Shown here piece after piece: positions 1 through 12,660 of a DNA stretch of 64,000 bases. The notes under the pieces are model-generated. The model was not told the origin of the DNA, searched no databases, and saw nothing but the letters and a program-made list of their open reading frames with translations. The DNA lies in assembly GCF_963678635.1 (NCBI RefSeq), contig NC_087063.1:33120599-33184598 (forward strand), read 5' to 3'. Source of the DNA: Symsagittifera roscoffensis (Eukaryota > Xenacoelomorpha > Acoela > Convolutidae). Both the position numbers and the translations under genes were made by a program. Within the stretch, counting starts at the first letter, position 1; each line of letters opens with the position of its first letter.

Positions 1-600
1 ACTATCACGCCGTACATGTTTTTGGAATACCACTGTCCTGTGTGGATTGTGTGGATTGGAATATAGCCACAACCTAAAACAACTAAATCCATACGAAGAT
101 AAATTTTGACTTCTCACACCATGCCCCACTTTAATGCCTCCTTTAAAGAAACTTACTCTTGAAAGCTCACGCGCAAAAACTAAAAACCCGAAAATCGATT
201 TGCAATACATAGGCATATACTGTAAGTCAGATATACAACGTCATAGTAGTACACAACAGTTTCAGCTGGTTTCTGATATATCTACAACCATGAATATAGT
301 AGATACTTTAAGGATATTAAAGATTACATTTATCACATTGGAGAAAATTATTGCTCAGAAGATATCACTCCCATCAATATATTTAGTTTTCTTCACATTA
401 AAAATGAACAAATAGCACTTTTAGGATGGCCATACGAAATCCCAGAAAGATTGACTAAGTTATACGCAATGTTTAATTTTATAGCAGTTTTAGTTTTAGT
501 TCTCAACAAAATATACAACACATGTGCAGTTCATAAATAAGCCAACAGACAAGCCAGCCTAGCAAGATCAATATTCGCTGTATTTTTTGGAGTTTTTTGT
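1..600 (+). pseudogene. env C-terminal remnant, copy 1
   Basis: The translated fragments match the C-terminal membrane region of the env-like protein at 44364-44777 on the minus strand. Both share a GWPY motif, a following hydrophobic stretch of about 20 residues, then the pattern YNTCA and a basic tail with QAS.AR. In envelope proteins this is the transmembrane anchor and short cytoplasmic tail; that role is inferred from position and hydrophobicity, as the ectodomain family was not recognised. It is a broken remnant, cut off at its left by the window edge. Confidence 0.65.
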
Positions 601-855
601 CGATACCTCCAAAAATACCAATAGACCCACAGATTATTGAGTTTTGTAAGAAGCTATCAAGAACACCAAACACACACCATACCTTTGTACATTTTTAATA
701 GCATCCTGAATTCAGCAGAACAATGGAAAACAACAAAGCCTCGTTTCACATATAGCATATCAGCCACCAAATACTCATGAAACATATGAAAAATTAATAG
801 AACAACCTCGCACTATGAAATATCGTTCTCAAAACAACAACGTTTTCAGCCCACG

Positions 856-2543
856 ATGAGCCGCCAACTTGCATCTCTCAACCGTTTTTTCTCTCTCATC
901 CTTCCAACCTCCAATGACATCACACTGTCATTTCCATTTCCGCTCTCACTTATTCTCCCTCCTGTGTCTCCCTCTCCGCCAGTTTTTAGCTCCAGTTTTT
1001 GAACTTCTCACCCAACTCATCTCACACGCACTGCGACAATTCTATACAAACAGCTTTTGAGACTCATAATTTTTTAACCAACTCTGTCAATGACACACCT
1101 GACAATTTTTTAGACTCTGAACTGAGTCCCACTACCTACTTCTCACAACCAGCTTTTGCCCCAATAACTCCCCCAGTTCCCGTAGTAACCCTCTTCACTT
1201 CCAGTTCATACTATACGGACAAAGCCCTCATTCTTTCCCCTCTCTCTAGTAAACTCCCTGATACTCCCAGGCCTATGACAGACCACTATTTAAAAGCGAC
1301 CTTGATGAGTTTATCCAACACCAAAAAAAAATTCATAATAGAGATCGACAACTAACTCTTCAACAATTAACACACTCAGCGTCACCGTCAGAAACATCAA
1401 CATCATCCATTCGTAATACTCCCGTGCAGAACGCATCCTCATGGAAAAAAAGTACCCCACTAGTTTGCCTAAATACTTAATCAATCGACCAACCTTGTCA
1501 CGACCCATTCGTAGCAATCACTCTAGGCATACTTATACGTTAGAGTTTTTACTAGAAAACATCCTGTTTTTCATCAATACTCCTACGATAACATCGAATC
1601 TCAGTCCTACGTTGATGATAACTCCCTCATCCCTATCCTCTCCTAGATGTCATTTCATAATTTCACTGACCTTTTAAAAGTACCCATATAAAAAAACGAA
1701 GACGACGAACTCTATACAACCATGCTTTACTATTTAACTAACCCCCTACAACTCCAGGACTTGACTAAAATTGGACTATCGCACGTACTTAATCAGTTTT
1801 TTTTGCACAAAAATCTAAGCAATTTCGCATCTTACCTTAGAATCACCCAGTAATACTTTTTATGGAAGACTCAACTTAGGACACGGATCCAACAGTAAAC
1901 TAAGACTTACGGAAAAAATCATTTAAAAAGAGCGATTATAACTTTGACGTAGATAAAACTAACAAAAATTTGGACCACGTGATTGATCATCCCCACGACA
2001 TCAACTGCTCGAATGAAGTTATGGTAAAAACAAAACTCTCCCTTGCTCACACTAACTATCGCTTTATTTAACGACCGTTTTACGAAGCTACCCACTACAA
2101 AATCCTCACCACCGTTATATGTTTGTTAATTCATATTATACCTCCACTTACTTTCTTAACCTTATTTATTGTATTAAAACAACTAACTGTAATTATGACC
2201 CCGGCCGCAAAATATTTTTGCGTCCTCATCAACAACGTCCCCACATTGAAGACTACCGATCCAATATCATCCTGCTCGAATACACCCAACATATTGAAAT
2301 ACAGCTTGTAGAAAAGATTCACGATTCTAATTTAAACCGCGAACAATAAATTCGCATACAAAACACTCATCATAAATTCAACGGCACTCCTGATGAAGTC
2401 AACATCATCCGCGCACTCGAACTTCTTTGGCCACTCTTATGGTCTAAAAACGTCATTCACAAGCTTGCAAAACTTCTAATGCACTCACCCAAAGTTAAAA
2501 TTAACTTCCTCCTTAGATTTTTTTCTGAACCCGACCCACAATA
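856..2543 (+). pseudogene. Remnant of the element's 3' ORF (unknown function), copy 1
   Basis: It begins with ATG and residues MSRQ, as the minus-strand copy does at 44032, and its far end matches the minus-strand copy's far end near 42317, with a shared ALELLWPLL motif. The span is about 1.7 kb in both elements, so the 3' ORF probably had about 560 codons. Visible composition is rich in Ser, Thr, Pro and Asn in the first third, and a NLIYCIK/NFTYCIK block lies further in. It sits between env and the LTR. I recognise no family for it. It is a fossil with several breaks. Confidence 0.6.
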
Positions 2544-3241
2544 AGTTTAAGTTTGTCTTTTAATAATTAGTTATCAAAATTTCACTCACCATTTTCACAA
2601 GTGTGTCTCACCAGTTTTTTTAAAGTTGACCCAAAGTTTAAAAAAAAACAAAAAAAAATATTTAATTAAAAAAATGAAACTCTTGTAAATACTCTAAATA
2701 ACTAATGCTAAGTTTTCGTTGTTAATCTTAAAATGAATTTAAGTTTATACGCAATATTACAATTAAGCTAAAAATTAAAACGATTATGAGGTAAAACTTG
2801 TATACAATGTACTGGTTTGATAGTATGTATTAAATAAGAGAAGAACTAATTTTTTGTCTAAGCTTAATCTTGTAAACTCCCCAAATTGTAATTTGACTCG
2901 CTCACATTTCACGCACTCTTTTCTTTCATTTTGTTAACTGTAATTCACACGTTTCAAAATTCACCTTAACCCGGTTGGAAGAAACAATTAAAGCTAAGCT
3001 TGAAGAACCAACGCAGCCAGCTTACTGACCCCATCACATCAGAAACATGTCAGGAAAATCCTTTGCTATTCAAATCAGATTGAACCAAATTGATCTAGAT
3101 AAAATATTCTCTTGAACTTCCATTCAAAGCTTTAGTATGACCAAATGAAAAAATAATAAACTCTAGGAAAACACAAACAAAAGACAAATTGTTTTTGAGA
3201 GAAGGACACAGTCATTAAAAAAAGAAAAAAAATAATTGGTA
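2544..3241 (+). other. Element A 3' untranslated region with A-rich tracts
   Basis: No gene is seen. The stretch carries A-rich runs near 2640 and 3215-3235. The latter sits just before the presumed LTR start and may be the polypurine tract, with the matching place in the minus-strand copy near 41525-41540. Confidence 0.4.
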
Positions 3242-3530
3242 TGAAAGAATACAAAGTTACTCACACTCAGAGACTTTACTCAAGGAGACGCTCAAACGTA
3301 TACTCCAACTGGCCCCACTGACCAGTACAGGACGTCCTCAGTATGGTCTATAGCCGGTCTCGTCCACCGCGCATCATCACGTTTAAGACACAACCCAGTC
3401 TATTTTTGCTAAGAGTAGCTCTAGTGTGAACAACTCTTCAGATTAATTGAAACAACTAGAACGATTTTGCGGAAATAGCTAATAAAAACCATAACTAAAA
3501 CTCAAACTACCAAAAAGTTCAGATGTATAT
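3242..3530 (+). repeat. Partial LTR (U3 start) at the duplication joint
   Basis: It matches 8424-8700 and, in reverse, 41504 down to about 41250. The conserved core reads GGACGTCCTCAG followed by CTATAGCCGG. After about 3530 the similarity to the LTR stops and env-like sequence follows, which marks the breakpoint of the tandem duplication. Confidence 0.65.
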
Positions 3531-5245
3531 ATATCAACTTGAACATCACCAGGGCCATATTCAACTAGACAAAAAATTTCCTTACCACGGTTTAGACTGA
3601 CCCTTAATTTACGATAACCTTGAGAAAAATTGGATACACCACATTAGAATAAATGATCCTTCCAAATTTACAGCTAGCACGAAAGACTCAGCGTTGCAAG
3701 AATTAATGTTTTTTATTAAAAAACCGAACTCGAACAAGTTCAACCTACCCAAGATTTTCAAGACGATTTTATATTATATCTAGGATTTCGCTCGCCGTGG
3801 AAAAATGATCAATGATTTTGCTGTCCCACATCCCTTACCCAGGCAACTAATATTTAGTTTCCTGAAGACCTATGTACCACATTTGAAGTCGCTAAAATCC
3901 CAGCGAGGATGGTTAATTTTCTCAAAAAAACTTCATCGAATCTGTATCATTTGAACAATTAAATCCAATCAGAGCAAAATCAGCTATGAGTCGCTATAGA
4001 AACTAACAAGGCATGGAACAGAAAATAACACGTTTTCGAAAACAACATGAAACTGAAATAGCGCACAAATGTTGGAAACCACTTTTTAGAACTCAGTACT
4101 CTGAAGTACTAATCAAATATGAGAAAATTTTCAATGTGAATACGTGAAAACTCGTTATTACCAAACACGCTACAAATCAAAACAGAGACAAAAAAATTGT
4201 GAATGCCAGTCACACTAAAAAGAAATAACGGACAAATAGGTGGAAAACTCTTACCGGAAAATCGTAACAGTACACGCCTAAAAATTTGTCACTACTGAGT
4301 CACATATTTTGGAACAACCCAATATAAAATATATCTCGACATGAAAATGAGAACACTTTAAAAAGGATTTTTTAGAAATCTCATTATCCCAACGTGAAGC
4401 ACTACATCAGTATGCGAACTAGAAAGAACACAATTATTACAATCACTAGCATTAGCAGTTTTAAAAATACCTTATGCAGGATACCTACTCTCATGCAACC
4501 GTTCAACTTTATTTAATTACAAAGAAAGTATCCTTTGTTATTATAGATATACACTAAAATCTCATCACTATAGCTATTCGAAGACAAAAGATGTTATCAC
4601 AGAGTTCCTATATTCTGTAAAACTAAGTTCATTTTGTAGGTACACTATCACGCCGTACATGTTTTTGGAATACCACTGTCCTGTGTGGATTGTGTGGATT
4701 GGAATATAGCCACAACCTAAAACAACTAAATCCATACGAAGATAAATTTTGACTTCTCACACCATGCCCCACTTTAATGCCTCCTTTAAAGAAACTTACT
4801 CTTGAAAGCTCACGCGCAAAAACTATAAACCCGAAAATCGATTTGCAATACATAGGCATATACTCTAAGTCAGATATACAACGTCATAGTAGTACACAAC
4901 AGTTTCAGCTGGTTTCTGATATATCTACAACCATGAATATAGTAGATACTTTAAGGATATTAAAGATTACATTTATCTCATTGGAGAAAATTATTGCTCA
5001 GAAGATATCACTCCCATCAATATATTTAGTTTTCTTCACATTAAAAATGAACAAATAGCACTTTTAGGATGGCCATACGAAATCCCAGAAAGATTGACTA
5101 AGTTATACGCAATGTTTAATTTTATAGCAGTTTTAGTTTTAGTTCTCAACAAAATATACAACACATGTGCAGTTCATAAATAAGCCAACAGACAAGCCAG
5201 CCTAGCAAGATCAATATTCGCTGTCGATACCTCCAAAAATACCAA
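3531..5245 (+). pseudogene. env remnant, copy 2 (internal to C-terminal part)
   Basis: Sequence from 3531 aligns with minus-strand env sequence starting near 46180, and the part from 4643 repeats 1-600 nearly exactly. The last part again carries the GWPY motif, hydrophobic anchor and YNTCA tail. It is broken in many places. Identification as env is by homology to element B and by position between pol and the 3' ORF. Confidence 0.6.
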
Positions 5246-5420
5246 TAGACCCACAGATTATTGAGTTTTGTAAGAAGCTATCAAGAACACCAAACACACA
5301 CCATACCTTTGTACATTTTTAATATCAGCCACCAAATACTCATGAAACATATGAAAAATTAATAGAACAACCTCGCACTATGAAATATCGTTCTCAAAAC
5401 AACAACGTTTTCAGCCCACG

Positions 5421-7663
5421 ATGAGCCGCCAACTTGCATCTCTCAACCGTTTTTTCTCTCTCATCCTTCCAACCTCCAATGACATCACACTGTCATTTCC
5501 ATTTCCGCTCTCACTTATTCTCCCTCCTGTTTCTCCCTCTCCGCCAGTTTTTAGCTCCTGTTTTTGAACTTCTCACCCAACTCATCTCACACGCACTGCG
5601 ACAATTCTATACAAACAGCTTTTGAGACTCATAATTTTTTAACCAACTCTGTCAATGACACACCTGACAATTTTTTAGACTCTGAACTGAGTCCCACTAC
5701 CTACTTCTCACAACCAGCTTTTGCCCCAATAACTCCCCCAGTTCCCGTAGTAACCCTCTTCACTTCCAGTTCATACTATACGGACAAAGCCCTCATTCTT
5801 TCCCCTCTCTCTAGTAAACTCCCTGATACTCCCAGGCCTATGACAGACCACTATTTAAAAGCGACCTTGATGAGTTTATCCAACACCAAAAAAAAATTCA
5901 TAATAGAGATCGACAACTATTCTTCAACAATTAACACACTCAGCGTCACCGTCAGAAACATCAATATCATCCATTCGTAATACTCCCGTGCAGAGCGCAT
6001 CCTCATGGAAAAAAAGTACCCCACTAGTTTGCCTAAATACTTAATCAATCGACCAACCTTGTCACGACCCATTCGTAGCAATCACTCTAGGCATACTTAT
6101 ACGTTAGAGTTTTTACTAGAAAACATCCTGTTTTTCATCAATACTCCTACGATAACATCGAATCTCAGTCCTAGGTTGATGATAACTCCCTCATCCCTAT
6201 CCTCTCCTAGATGTCATTTTATAATTTCACTGACCTTTTAAAAGTACCCATATAAAAAAACGAAGACGACGAACTCTATACAACCATGTTTTACTATTTA
6301 ACTAACCACCTACAACTCCAGGACTTGACTAAAATTGGACTATAGCACTTACTTAATCAGTTCTTTTTGAACAAAAATCTAAGCAACTTCGCATCTTACC
6401 TTAGAATTACCCAGTCATACTTTTTATGGAAGACTCAACTTAGGACACGGATCCAACAGTTAACTAAGACTTAGGGAAAAATCATTTAAAAAGAGCGATT
6501 TTAATTTTGACGTAGATAAAACTAACAATAATTTGGACCACGTGATTGATCATCCCCACGACATCAACTGCTCGAATGAGTTATGGTAAAAACAAAACTC
6601 TCCCTTGCTCACACTAACTATCGCTTTATTTAACGACAGTTTTACGAAGCTACCCACTACAAAATCCTCACCACCGTTATATGTTTGTTAATTCATATTA
6701 TACCTCCACTTACTTTCTTAACCTTATTTATTGTATTAAAACAACTAACTGTAATTATGACCCGGGCCGCAAAATATTTTTGCGTCCTCGTCAACAACGT
6801 CCCCACATTGAAGACTACCGATCCAATATCATCCTGCTCGAATACACCTAACATGTTGAAATACAGCTTGTAGAAAAGATTCACGATTCTAAATTAAACC
6901 GCGAACAATAAATTCTCATACAAAACACTCATCATAAATTCAACGGCACTCCTGATGAAGTCAACATCATCCGCGCACTCGAACTTCTTTGGCCACTCTT
7001 ATGGTCTAAAAACGTCAATCACAAGNNNNNNNNNNNNNNNNNNNNNNNNNNNNNNNNNNNNNNNNNNNNNNNNNNNNNNNNNNNNNNNNNNNNNNNNNNN
7101 NNNNNNNNNNNNNNNNNNNNNNNNNNNNNNNNNNNNNNNNNNNNNNNNNNNNNNNNNNNNNNNNNNNNNNNNNNNNNNNNNNNNNNNNNNNNNNNNNNNN
7201 NNNNNNNNNNNNNNNNNNNNNNNNNCCTCACCACCGTTATATGTTTGTTAATTCAAATTATACTTCCACTTACTTTCTTAACCTTATTTATTGTATTGAA
7301 ACAACTAACTGCAATTTTGACCCAGGCCGCAAAATATTTTTGCCCCTCATCAACAACGTCCCCACATTGAAGACTACCGATCCAATATTATCCTGCTCGA
7401 ATACACCCAACATGTTGAAATACGGCTTGTAGAAAAGATTCACGGTTCTAATTTAACCACGAACATTAAAATCTCATACAAAATACTCATCATAAATTTA
7501 ACGGCACTCCTGATGAAGTCAACATCATCCGCGCACTCGAACTTCTTTGGCCAATCTTACGGTCTAAAAACGTCATTCACAAGCTTGCAAAACTTCTAAT
7601 GCACTCACCAAAAATAAAATTAACTTCCCCCCTTAGATTTTTTTCTGAACCCCACCCACAATA
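5421..7663 (+). pseudogene. Remnant of the element's 3' ORF, copy 2, spanning an assembly gap
   Basis: It starts with the same MSRQ reading as the copy at 856 and follows it closely up to the gap at 7026-7225. After the gap, sequence equivalent to 6667-7025 appears a second time and then continues to the shared end. The repeated segment on both sides of the gap suggests either a further local duplication or two unmerged contigs. It is a fossil of unknown function. Confidence 0.55.
7026..7225. other. Assembly gap (200 N)
   Basis: Exactly 200 unknown bases, a conventional size for a gap of unknown length. Confidence 0.99.
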
Positions 7664-8423
7664 AGTTTAAGTTTTTATTTCAGTAATTAGTTATCATAAT
7701 TTCACTCACCATTTATTACAAGTGTGTCTCACCAGTTTTTTTAAAATTGACCCAAAGTTCAAAAAAAAACCAAAAAAAAATTATTTAATAAAAAAATTAA
7801 ACTCTCTCAAAAACTCTAAATAAATAATGCTAACTTTTCGTGGTTAATCTTAAAATGAATTATACGCAATATTACAATTAAACTGAAAAATAAAACGCTT
7901 AGCTAGTTAAATTTGTATACAACGTACAGGTTTGATAGTATGTAATAAATGAGAGAAGAGCTAACTTTTTTGTCTGAGCTTAAGCTTGTAAACTCCCCAA
8001 AGTGTAACTTGACTCGCTCACATTTCACGCACTATTTTCCCTAATTTTTGCGTAATTCTCCACTACGATATTTGTGAATAACTGACTTTTTAGTTCTCAA
8101 ATTAACTGCCCACAAGTTAATTTTATTTCAAACGTTTCAAAATTTTTCTTAACCCGGTTGGAAGAAACAATTAAAGCTAAGCTTGAATAACCAACGCAGC
8201 CAGCTTACTGACCCCATCACATCAAAAACATATCAGGAAAATCCTATGGTACTCAAATCAGATTGAACCAAGTTGAACCAAGATAAAATATTCTTTTGAA
8301 ATTCCATTCAAAGCCTTAGTGTGACCACAAGAAAAACCAATGAAGTCTGGTAAAACACAAAAAAAAGACAAATTGTTTTCGATAAAAGGACACAATCAAC
8401 AAAAAAAAGGAAAAATAATTGGT

Positions 8424-9203
8424 TGAAAGAATACAAAATTACTCACACTCAGATACTCTACTCAAGGATACGCTCAAAAGTACACTCCAACTGGCCCCAC
8501 TGACCAGTACAGGACGTCCTCAGCATGGTCTATAGCCGGTCTCATCCACTGCGCATCATCACTTTTAAGACACAACCCAGTCTAATTTTGCTAAGAGTAG
8601 CTCTTGTGTGAACACTCTTCATATTAATTGAAATCACTAGAACGATTTTGCGAAAACAGCTAATAAAAACCATAACTAAAACTCAAACTACCAAAAAGTG
8701 CAGATATATATATAATTTTAAATTTTAAATAGATTTCTCAAAGCAGAAGAAACGAGCACCAAAAGGAAGATGAAACTCGACTAAATTCTGACACTGGAAT
8801 GGCAAATCTATTCGTTTTGCTTGCCGCGTTCACAACATTCGCAAGATATAAAAAATAGAACCAACATTGCAGCAAAGGCGTCCATTGAACAAGAACAATC
8901 TCCAACTCAATTTTGAACTCGTAAATACGGATCCTAGTTACTTGGCGCTTCACTCAGAGAAGTCAAATTCTAACTTGCTGTTTAATAAATAGTTGAAAAT
9001 GCACGTAATTTTGCTCTACTTAACGAAATTCACACATCATTACACGAATCTGCAGCCTCGATACCATCTTCCAACTCACCACAACACTCGTCCATCTTCA
9101 ACTTTTTCTTGAAAAAAAAATTCCTTGACCCGATTAACTGCACTCTTCTCAAGGATTCTACTTAGAGAAAATCGATAACACTCCAACAATCATTAGTAGT
9201 ATA
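8424..9203 (+). repeat. 3' LTR of element A, left part
   Basis: It aligns with the reverse of 41504-40735, the 3' LTR of the minus-strand element. Conserved blocks include GGACGTCCTCAG...CTATAGCCGG near 8512 and a block reading KSNRFAIP/KTNRFAIP when translated, near 8795. The LTR is interrupted at 9204 by the Polinton and continues at 18094. The two parts sum to about 1.2 kb, equal to the LTR at 40325-41504. The left boundary (TGA) is inferred from the comparison. Confidence 0.75.
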
Positions 9204-9338
9204 TGTCGGGTAGATTCAGCCGGGGGCGAGGGATAAAAATTTCCATATATTATGATAGGCTAGAGACTAGCCGGTCTCCACATCATTTATTAACATAAGG
9301 AATCGATGTCCCATGTATTAAGGTTATAGGTTTCAGAG
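9204..9338 (+). repeat. Polinton left terminal inverted repeat
   Basis: Starts TGTCGGGTAGATTCAGCCG and is repeated in reverse at 17974-18093; the similarity continues to the block TTATAGGTTTCAGAG. By eye the two arms differ in roughly a fifth of positions. Confidence 0.85.
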
Positions 9339-9589
9339 TTTTATATGGTTAGATGGTAGGTTTTGAGAAAAAAAATTTTCAAAAACTTTAGCGCCCGATT
9401 TTGCCGATAGAGCAAGGTTCAAAATTCTAATCTTCTTCTGAACAAAAAAAAATTCTTAACCCAAGTGCGGCGTTTAAAAAGAAATTATGAAAAAATTAAA
9501 GATAAATTGTAATAATTTGCAGCATGTTATATAATAGATAAACTCCAGAGAAAGGAAAGTATCTAACATAATGAATCTGTCTGCTATGG

Positions 9590-9826
9590 ATGATGAAATT
9601 GTTTGAAAAACAGTATAATGAAATAATTAGTTTTTATAAAGATGGAAAAACTGTAGGAGATTCCTTTCTTCCTCCCAAAAAATTCAAACCAACATCCAAA
9701 TCTACTTGGTGTACAAAGCATCTTCATGGAATTAATTTGAGCAGCGGTTACAAATTATATACTGAACGTAAAAAAGTTCTGAAAAATCTGGCAAATTCAG
9801 AAAAAGAATTGATGGCAAAAAGTTAG
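9590..9826 (+). pseudogene. Unrecognised Polinton ORF remnant
   Basis: A 78-codon reading, rich in Lys, Phe and Ser, is the first coding-looking stretch after the left terminal repeat. Related-looking sequence goes on to about 10040 in other frames. I do not recognise its family. Its place at the element's end would fit one of the poorly conserved accessory genes of Polintons. Confidence 0.3.
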
Positions 9827-10299
9827 GAAAAATTTAGATTTCTGTCAGGAATTCTGGAAACAAAGGTTAAAAACAAAGGATGACTATGCATGTCCTAAAG
9901 TTCAGAACTTGATTTTGAAAGATGGAGAATACAAATGAAGGTGTAGCAACTACCCATTTTGTTATGCAAAAACTTTTAACTGTGCAGAAAAAAAAATGTG
10001 CAAATGGAACATGGACTCGATGATTTTTTTTTTTCAAATTGTTGATCATAATAATCTCATTGTTCTACATTTTTGAATTTCAATTTTTTTTCTTTTTAGA
10101 GTTAAGATGGTTGATCAATGGTTTTTGATGAAAAAAACGATGAACGAAAATCATGGAAGTTGTTTGAACGTGCTTGTATTAGGTCTGGTTTAGTTTTTCT
10201 TGCCAATTTGTTGACATAGTGTTGATGTTAATATGCGCAATCGGGCGGGTAATGTTATCCACATCAAGTGAAGAAACGACTGCTTAGGTAGTTATTTTA

Positions 10300-11640
10300 T
10301 TAAGCACAGTCGAATTCATTTTACCTTCTCCAAAGCTGTGAATAGAAAAATATCTACCAAGTAACGAATTTTTGTTCCATAGTTGGTCGAAGTGGATCTG
10401 GAAAATATCAACTTAATTTTGATTGTTTGGAAGATGGTACTTTTCAACAAGCATTTGACAACATTGTCTACTTTTTTAACTTATCAATTTTTTTAGTCAA
10501 ATTCAAAAACAAACCTTAAGTTTATCCGAGGCGTAGATTTTGACTTAATTGAAAATCTTCCCAAAATGTGGAAGTAAGCGTCCGGTTAATTTTGATGATT
10601 CTTGTGAAGAACGTTCAAACTCCAAAGATTTTGTAAAAACTACCACTGCTTGAAGTCACAGGGGACTAAAATACATTATACATCAAACACAAAGTTTTTC
10701 ATCAAAGCAAATTGGGCAGAGATGTACAGTTACAAAATACGCACATAGTCTTGTTCAAGTCATCAAGAAAGGTTTTACAAATCAAAAATTTAAAACAACA
10801 TCATGTCTTTTTGTTCATTTACTTTTGATTGAACCCAAAAAACAGTTGTTCCATTTAGATTTTGCTCTAATAGTGGTTCAGTTTCAACAAGATTTTTTTT
10901 ACCAGCTAGAACTGAGAAAAGTTTTTTGGACCATGGGTACACAATAAGTCTCTATTCTTTCAAAATTACCAAAGTTTTCGTTGCGACTTCAAAACCAGTT
11001 CAAACTAACTTGTCAATAAAAAATTTCAGTCTTTTTTTGTGTGAGTGTTTGGTAAACCTCTTAAGGGGAGAGTATCAGGAGCTGTGGAAAGAAGACGTAG
11101 TAAAATATCAAAAAGAACCCCAAAAAACTCCTCTACAAAAATGAAGAATGTTTTCAAAATCAATTAAAAAATTACAATTCATGTGTAATATCACACCATT
11201 TGTCAATAAGCAATTGAAACAGTGTGGAATACTTTGCGTTCCGTACTCAATTTATCAATCACAAGATACATTTCAAAGAAAACGAAGATTGGAACAAAAA
11301 CAAGAAAAAAAAGAAATTGTACAAATAGACACTGATTCTATTTAGAGTGCTGTAAACGCAAGTTTCAAAACGAGTAACAAAAACGAATTAAACTGAGCCA
11401 GTCGGAAAACATTTTTTAGGAAATCGTGATACAAAGGAAACTATTGTAGACTTTGTGTGTTCACTTCAGCGAAAAAATACCAATTTTCGAAATATTTACT
11501 ATATTACCCTGGAAGCAACCAAACTTCCACCTAAACTTGTTATCAGCAACAATGCAAAGCAAAAGTCTTTTTCATGTTCAAGAGGAGTTTGAATCTCTTT
11601 TAAAATTGAAAAGGTGCGACTTAACAGATTGTTTTGCTAT
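10300..11640 (+). pseudogene. Packaging ATPase remnant (FtsK/HerA type), duplicate 1
   Basis: A Walker A motif reading GRSGSGK lies near 10386. Further on are the conserved blocks KLGRDVQLQNTHIVLFK (around 10710-10760) and, later, the region that begins the integrase gene. In Polintons this ATPase pumps the genome into the capsid. The whole segment is repeated as 11641-12960 with the same order of blocks, so a tandem duplication of about 1.3 kb took in the ATPase and the start of the integrase gene. It is broken at several places. Confidence 0.75.
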
Positions 11641-12660
11641 CTTAACAAGTGCAGTCGGTTATGTTTTATCTTCTCTAAAGCTATGAATAAAAAATATCTA
11701 CCAAAATCTCATCTTAATTTCGATTGGTTGAAAATTGGTTCATTTCAACCAGCTTTTGACAAAATCGGTTACTTTTATCAAAACTATCAACACCTTTATA
11801 GTCAAATGCAAAGGAAAAACATCAAATTTATCCAAGGAATAGAGTTTGACTGGGTTGAATGTTTATCCAATAACGGAATTAAATATCTGCTTTTGATTGA
11901 TGCTTCTTGTGAAGAAATTTTAAAATCTATATAATTTATAAAATTGCCACTGCTGGGAGACACAAGGGTCTGAATACAATGTACATCAAGCACAATTTTT
12001 TTCATCACAGCAAATTGGGAAGAGATGTACAGTTACAAAATACGCACATAGTCTTGTTCAAGTTACCGAGAGATGTTTTACAAATCAATACATTAAGTCA
12101 ACAAATAGGAATCGGATCTCAATTGAAGTAGCGGTATCAAGGAGCAACATCAGATCTTTATGGTCGTTTACCTAATAATTTAAGCACAAAACAGCTGATT
12201 CACTCAGGTATTTCTCTAATAGTGGTTCAGTACCAACGTTTTATTTACTAGACGGAACAGAGACAAAGTTTCTGGACGATGAGTACACAATACGTCTCTC
12301 TTCTCCTATTATTTTAAAAAGACTTCTCAACTGTCCAAAAAGTTTCCGAGCAGTGTTTGGTAAACCTATTCAGACGAAAAGTTCAAGACTTTTGGAAAAA
12401 AGACATAGTGAAAAATCGAAAAAATTGACTGTTAAAAAACACAAAAAAGAACTGCTCTACACAAAAAAAGAACTATTTTGAATTCAACTAAAGGGTTACA
12501 ATTCATATCTATCATCACACAAATTGTTATTAAACCATTAAAAGAGTTTGCACCGTTTGTTTTAATTCCTTACTCAGTTTATCAATCACAAATTACATTT
12601 CCAAGAAAACCAAAACTGGAACAGAAGCACAAAAGAGAAGACTGTACCAAAAGACTTTGA
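11641..12660 (+). pseudogene. Packaging ATPase remnant, duplicate 2
   Basis: The second copy contains the same blocks: a hydrophobic strand ending KYLLLIDASCEEI near 11880-11920 (Walker B region) and KLGRDVQLQNTHIVLFK near 12020-12065. These are characteristic of Polinton packaging ATPases. It diverges from duplicate 1 at many sites, so the duplication is not recent. It is a broken fossil. Confidence 0.75.

Larger units (their letters stand above)
1..9203 (+). mobile_element. Element A: 3' half of an env-bearing Ty3/Gypsy (errantivirus-like) fossil, tandemly duplicated
   Basis: This stretch matches, in opposite orientation, the env, 3' ORF and LTR parts of the fuller element at 40325-58046. 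Its order is env C-terminal part, 3' ORF, untranslated region and start of an LTR, then a jump back into env and the same series again, ending in an LTR. The sequence at position 1 recurs at 4643 almost unchanged, so a unit of about 4.6 kb is tandemly repeated. No gag or pol is seen; the 5' half lies outside the window or is lost. The 3' LTR is split by the Polinton at 9204-18093 and resumes at 18094-18518. The element is broken at many places and is a fossil. Assignment rests on homology to the minus-strand copy, which has a recognisable Ty3/Gypsy reverse transcriptase. Confidence 0.8.
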
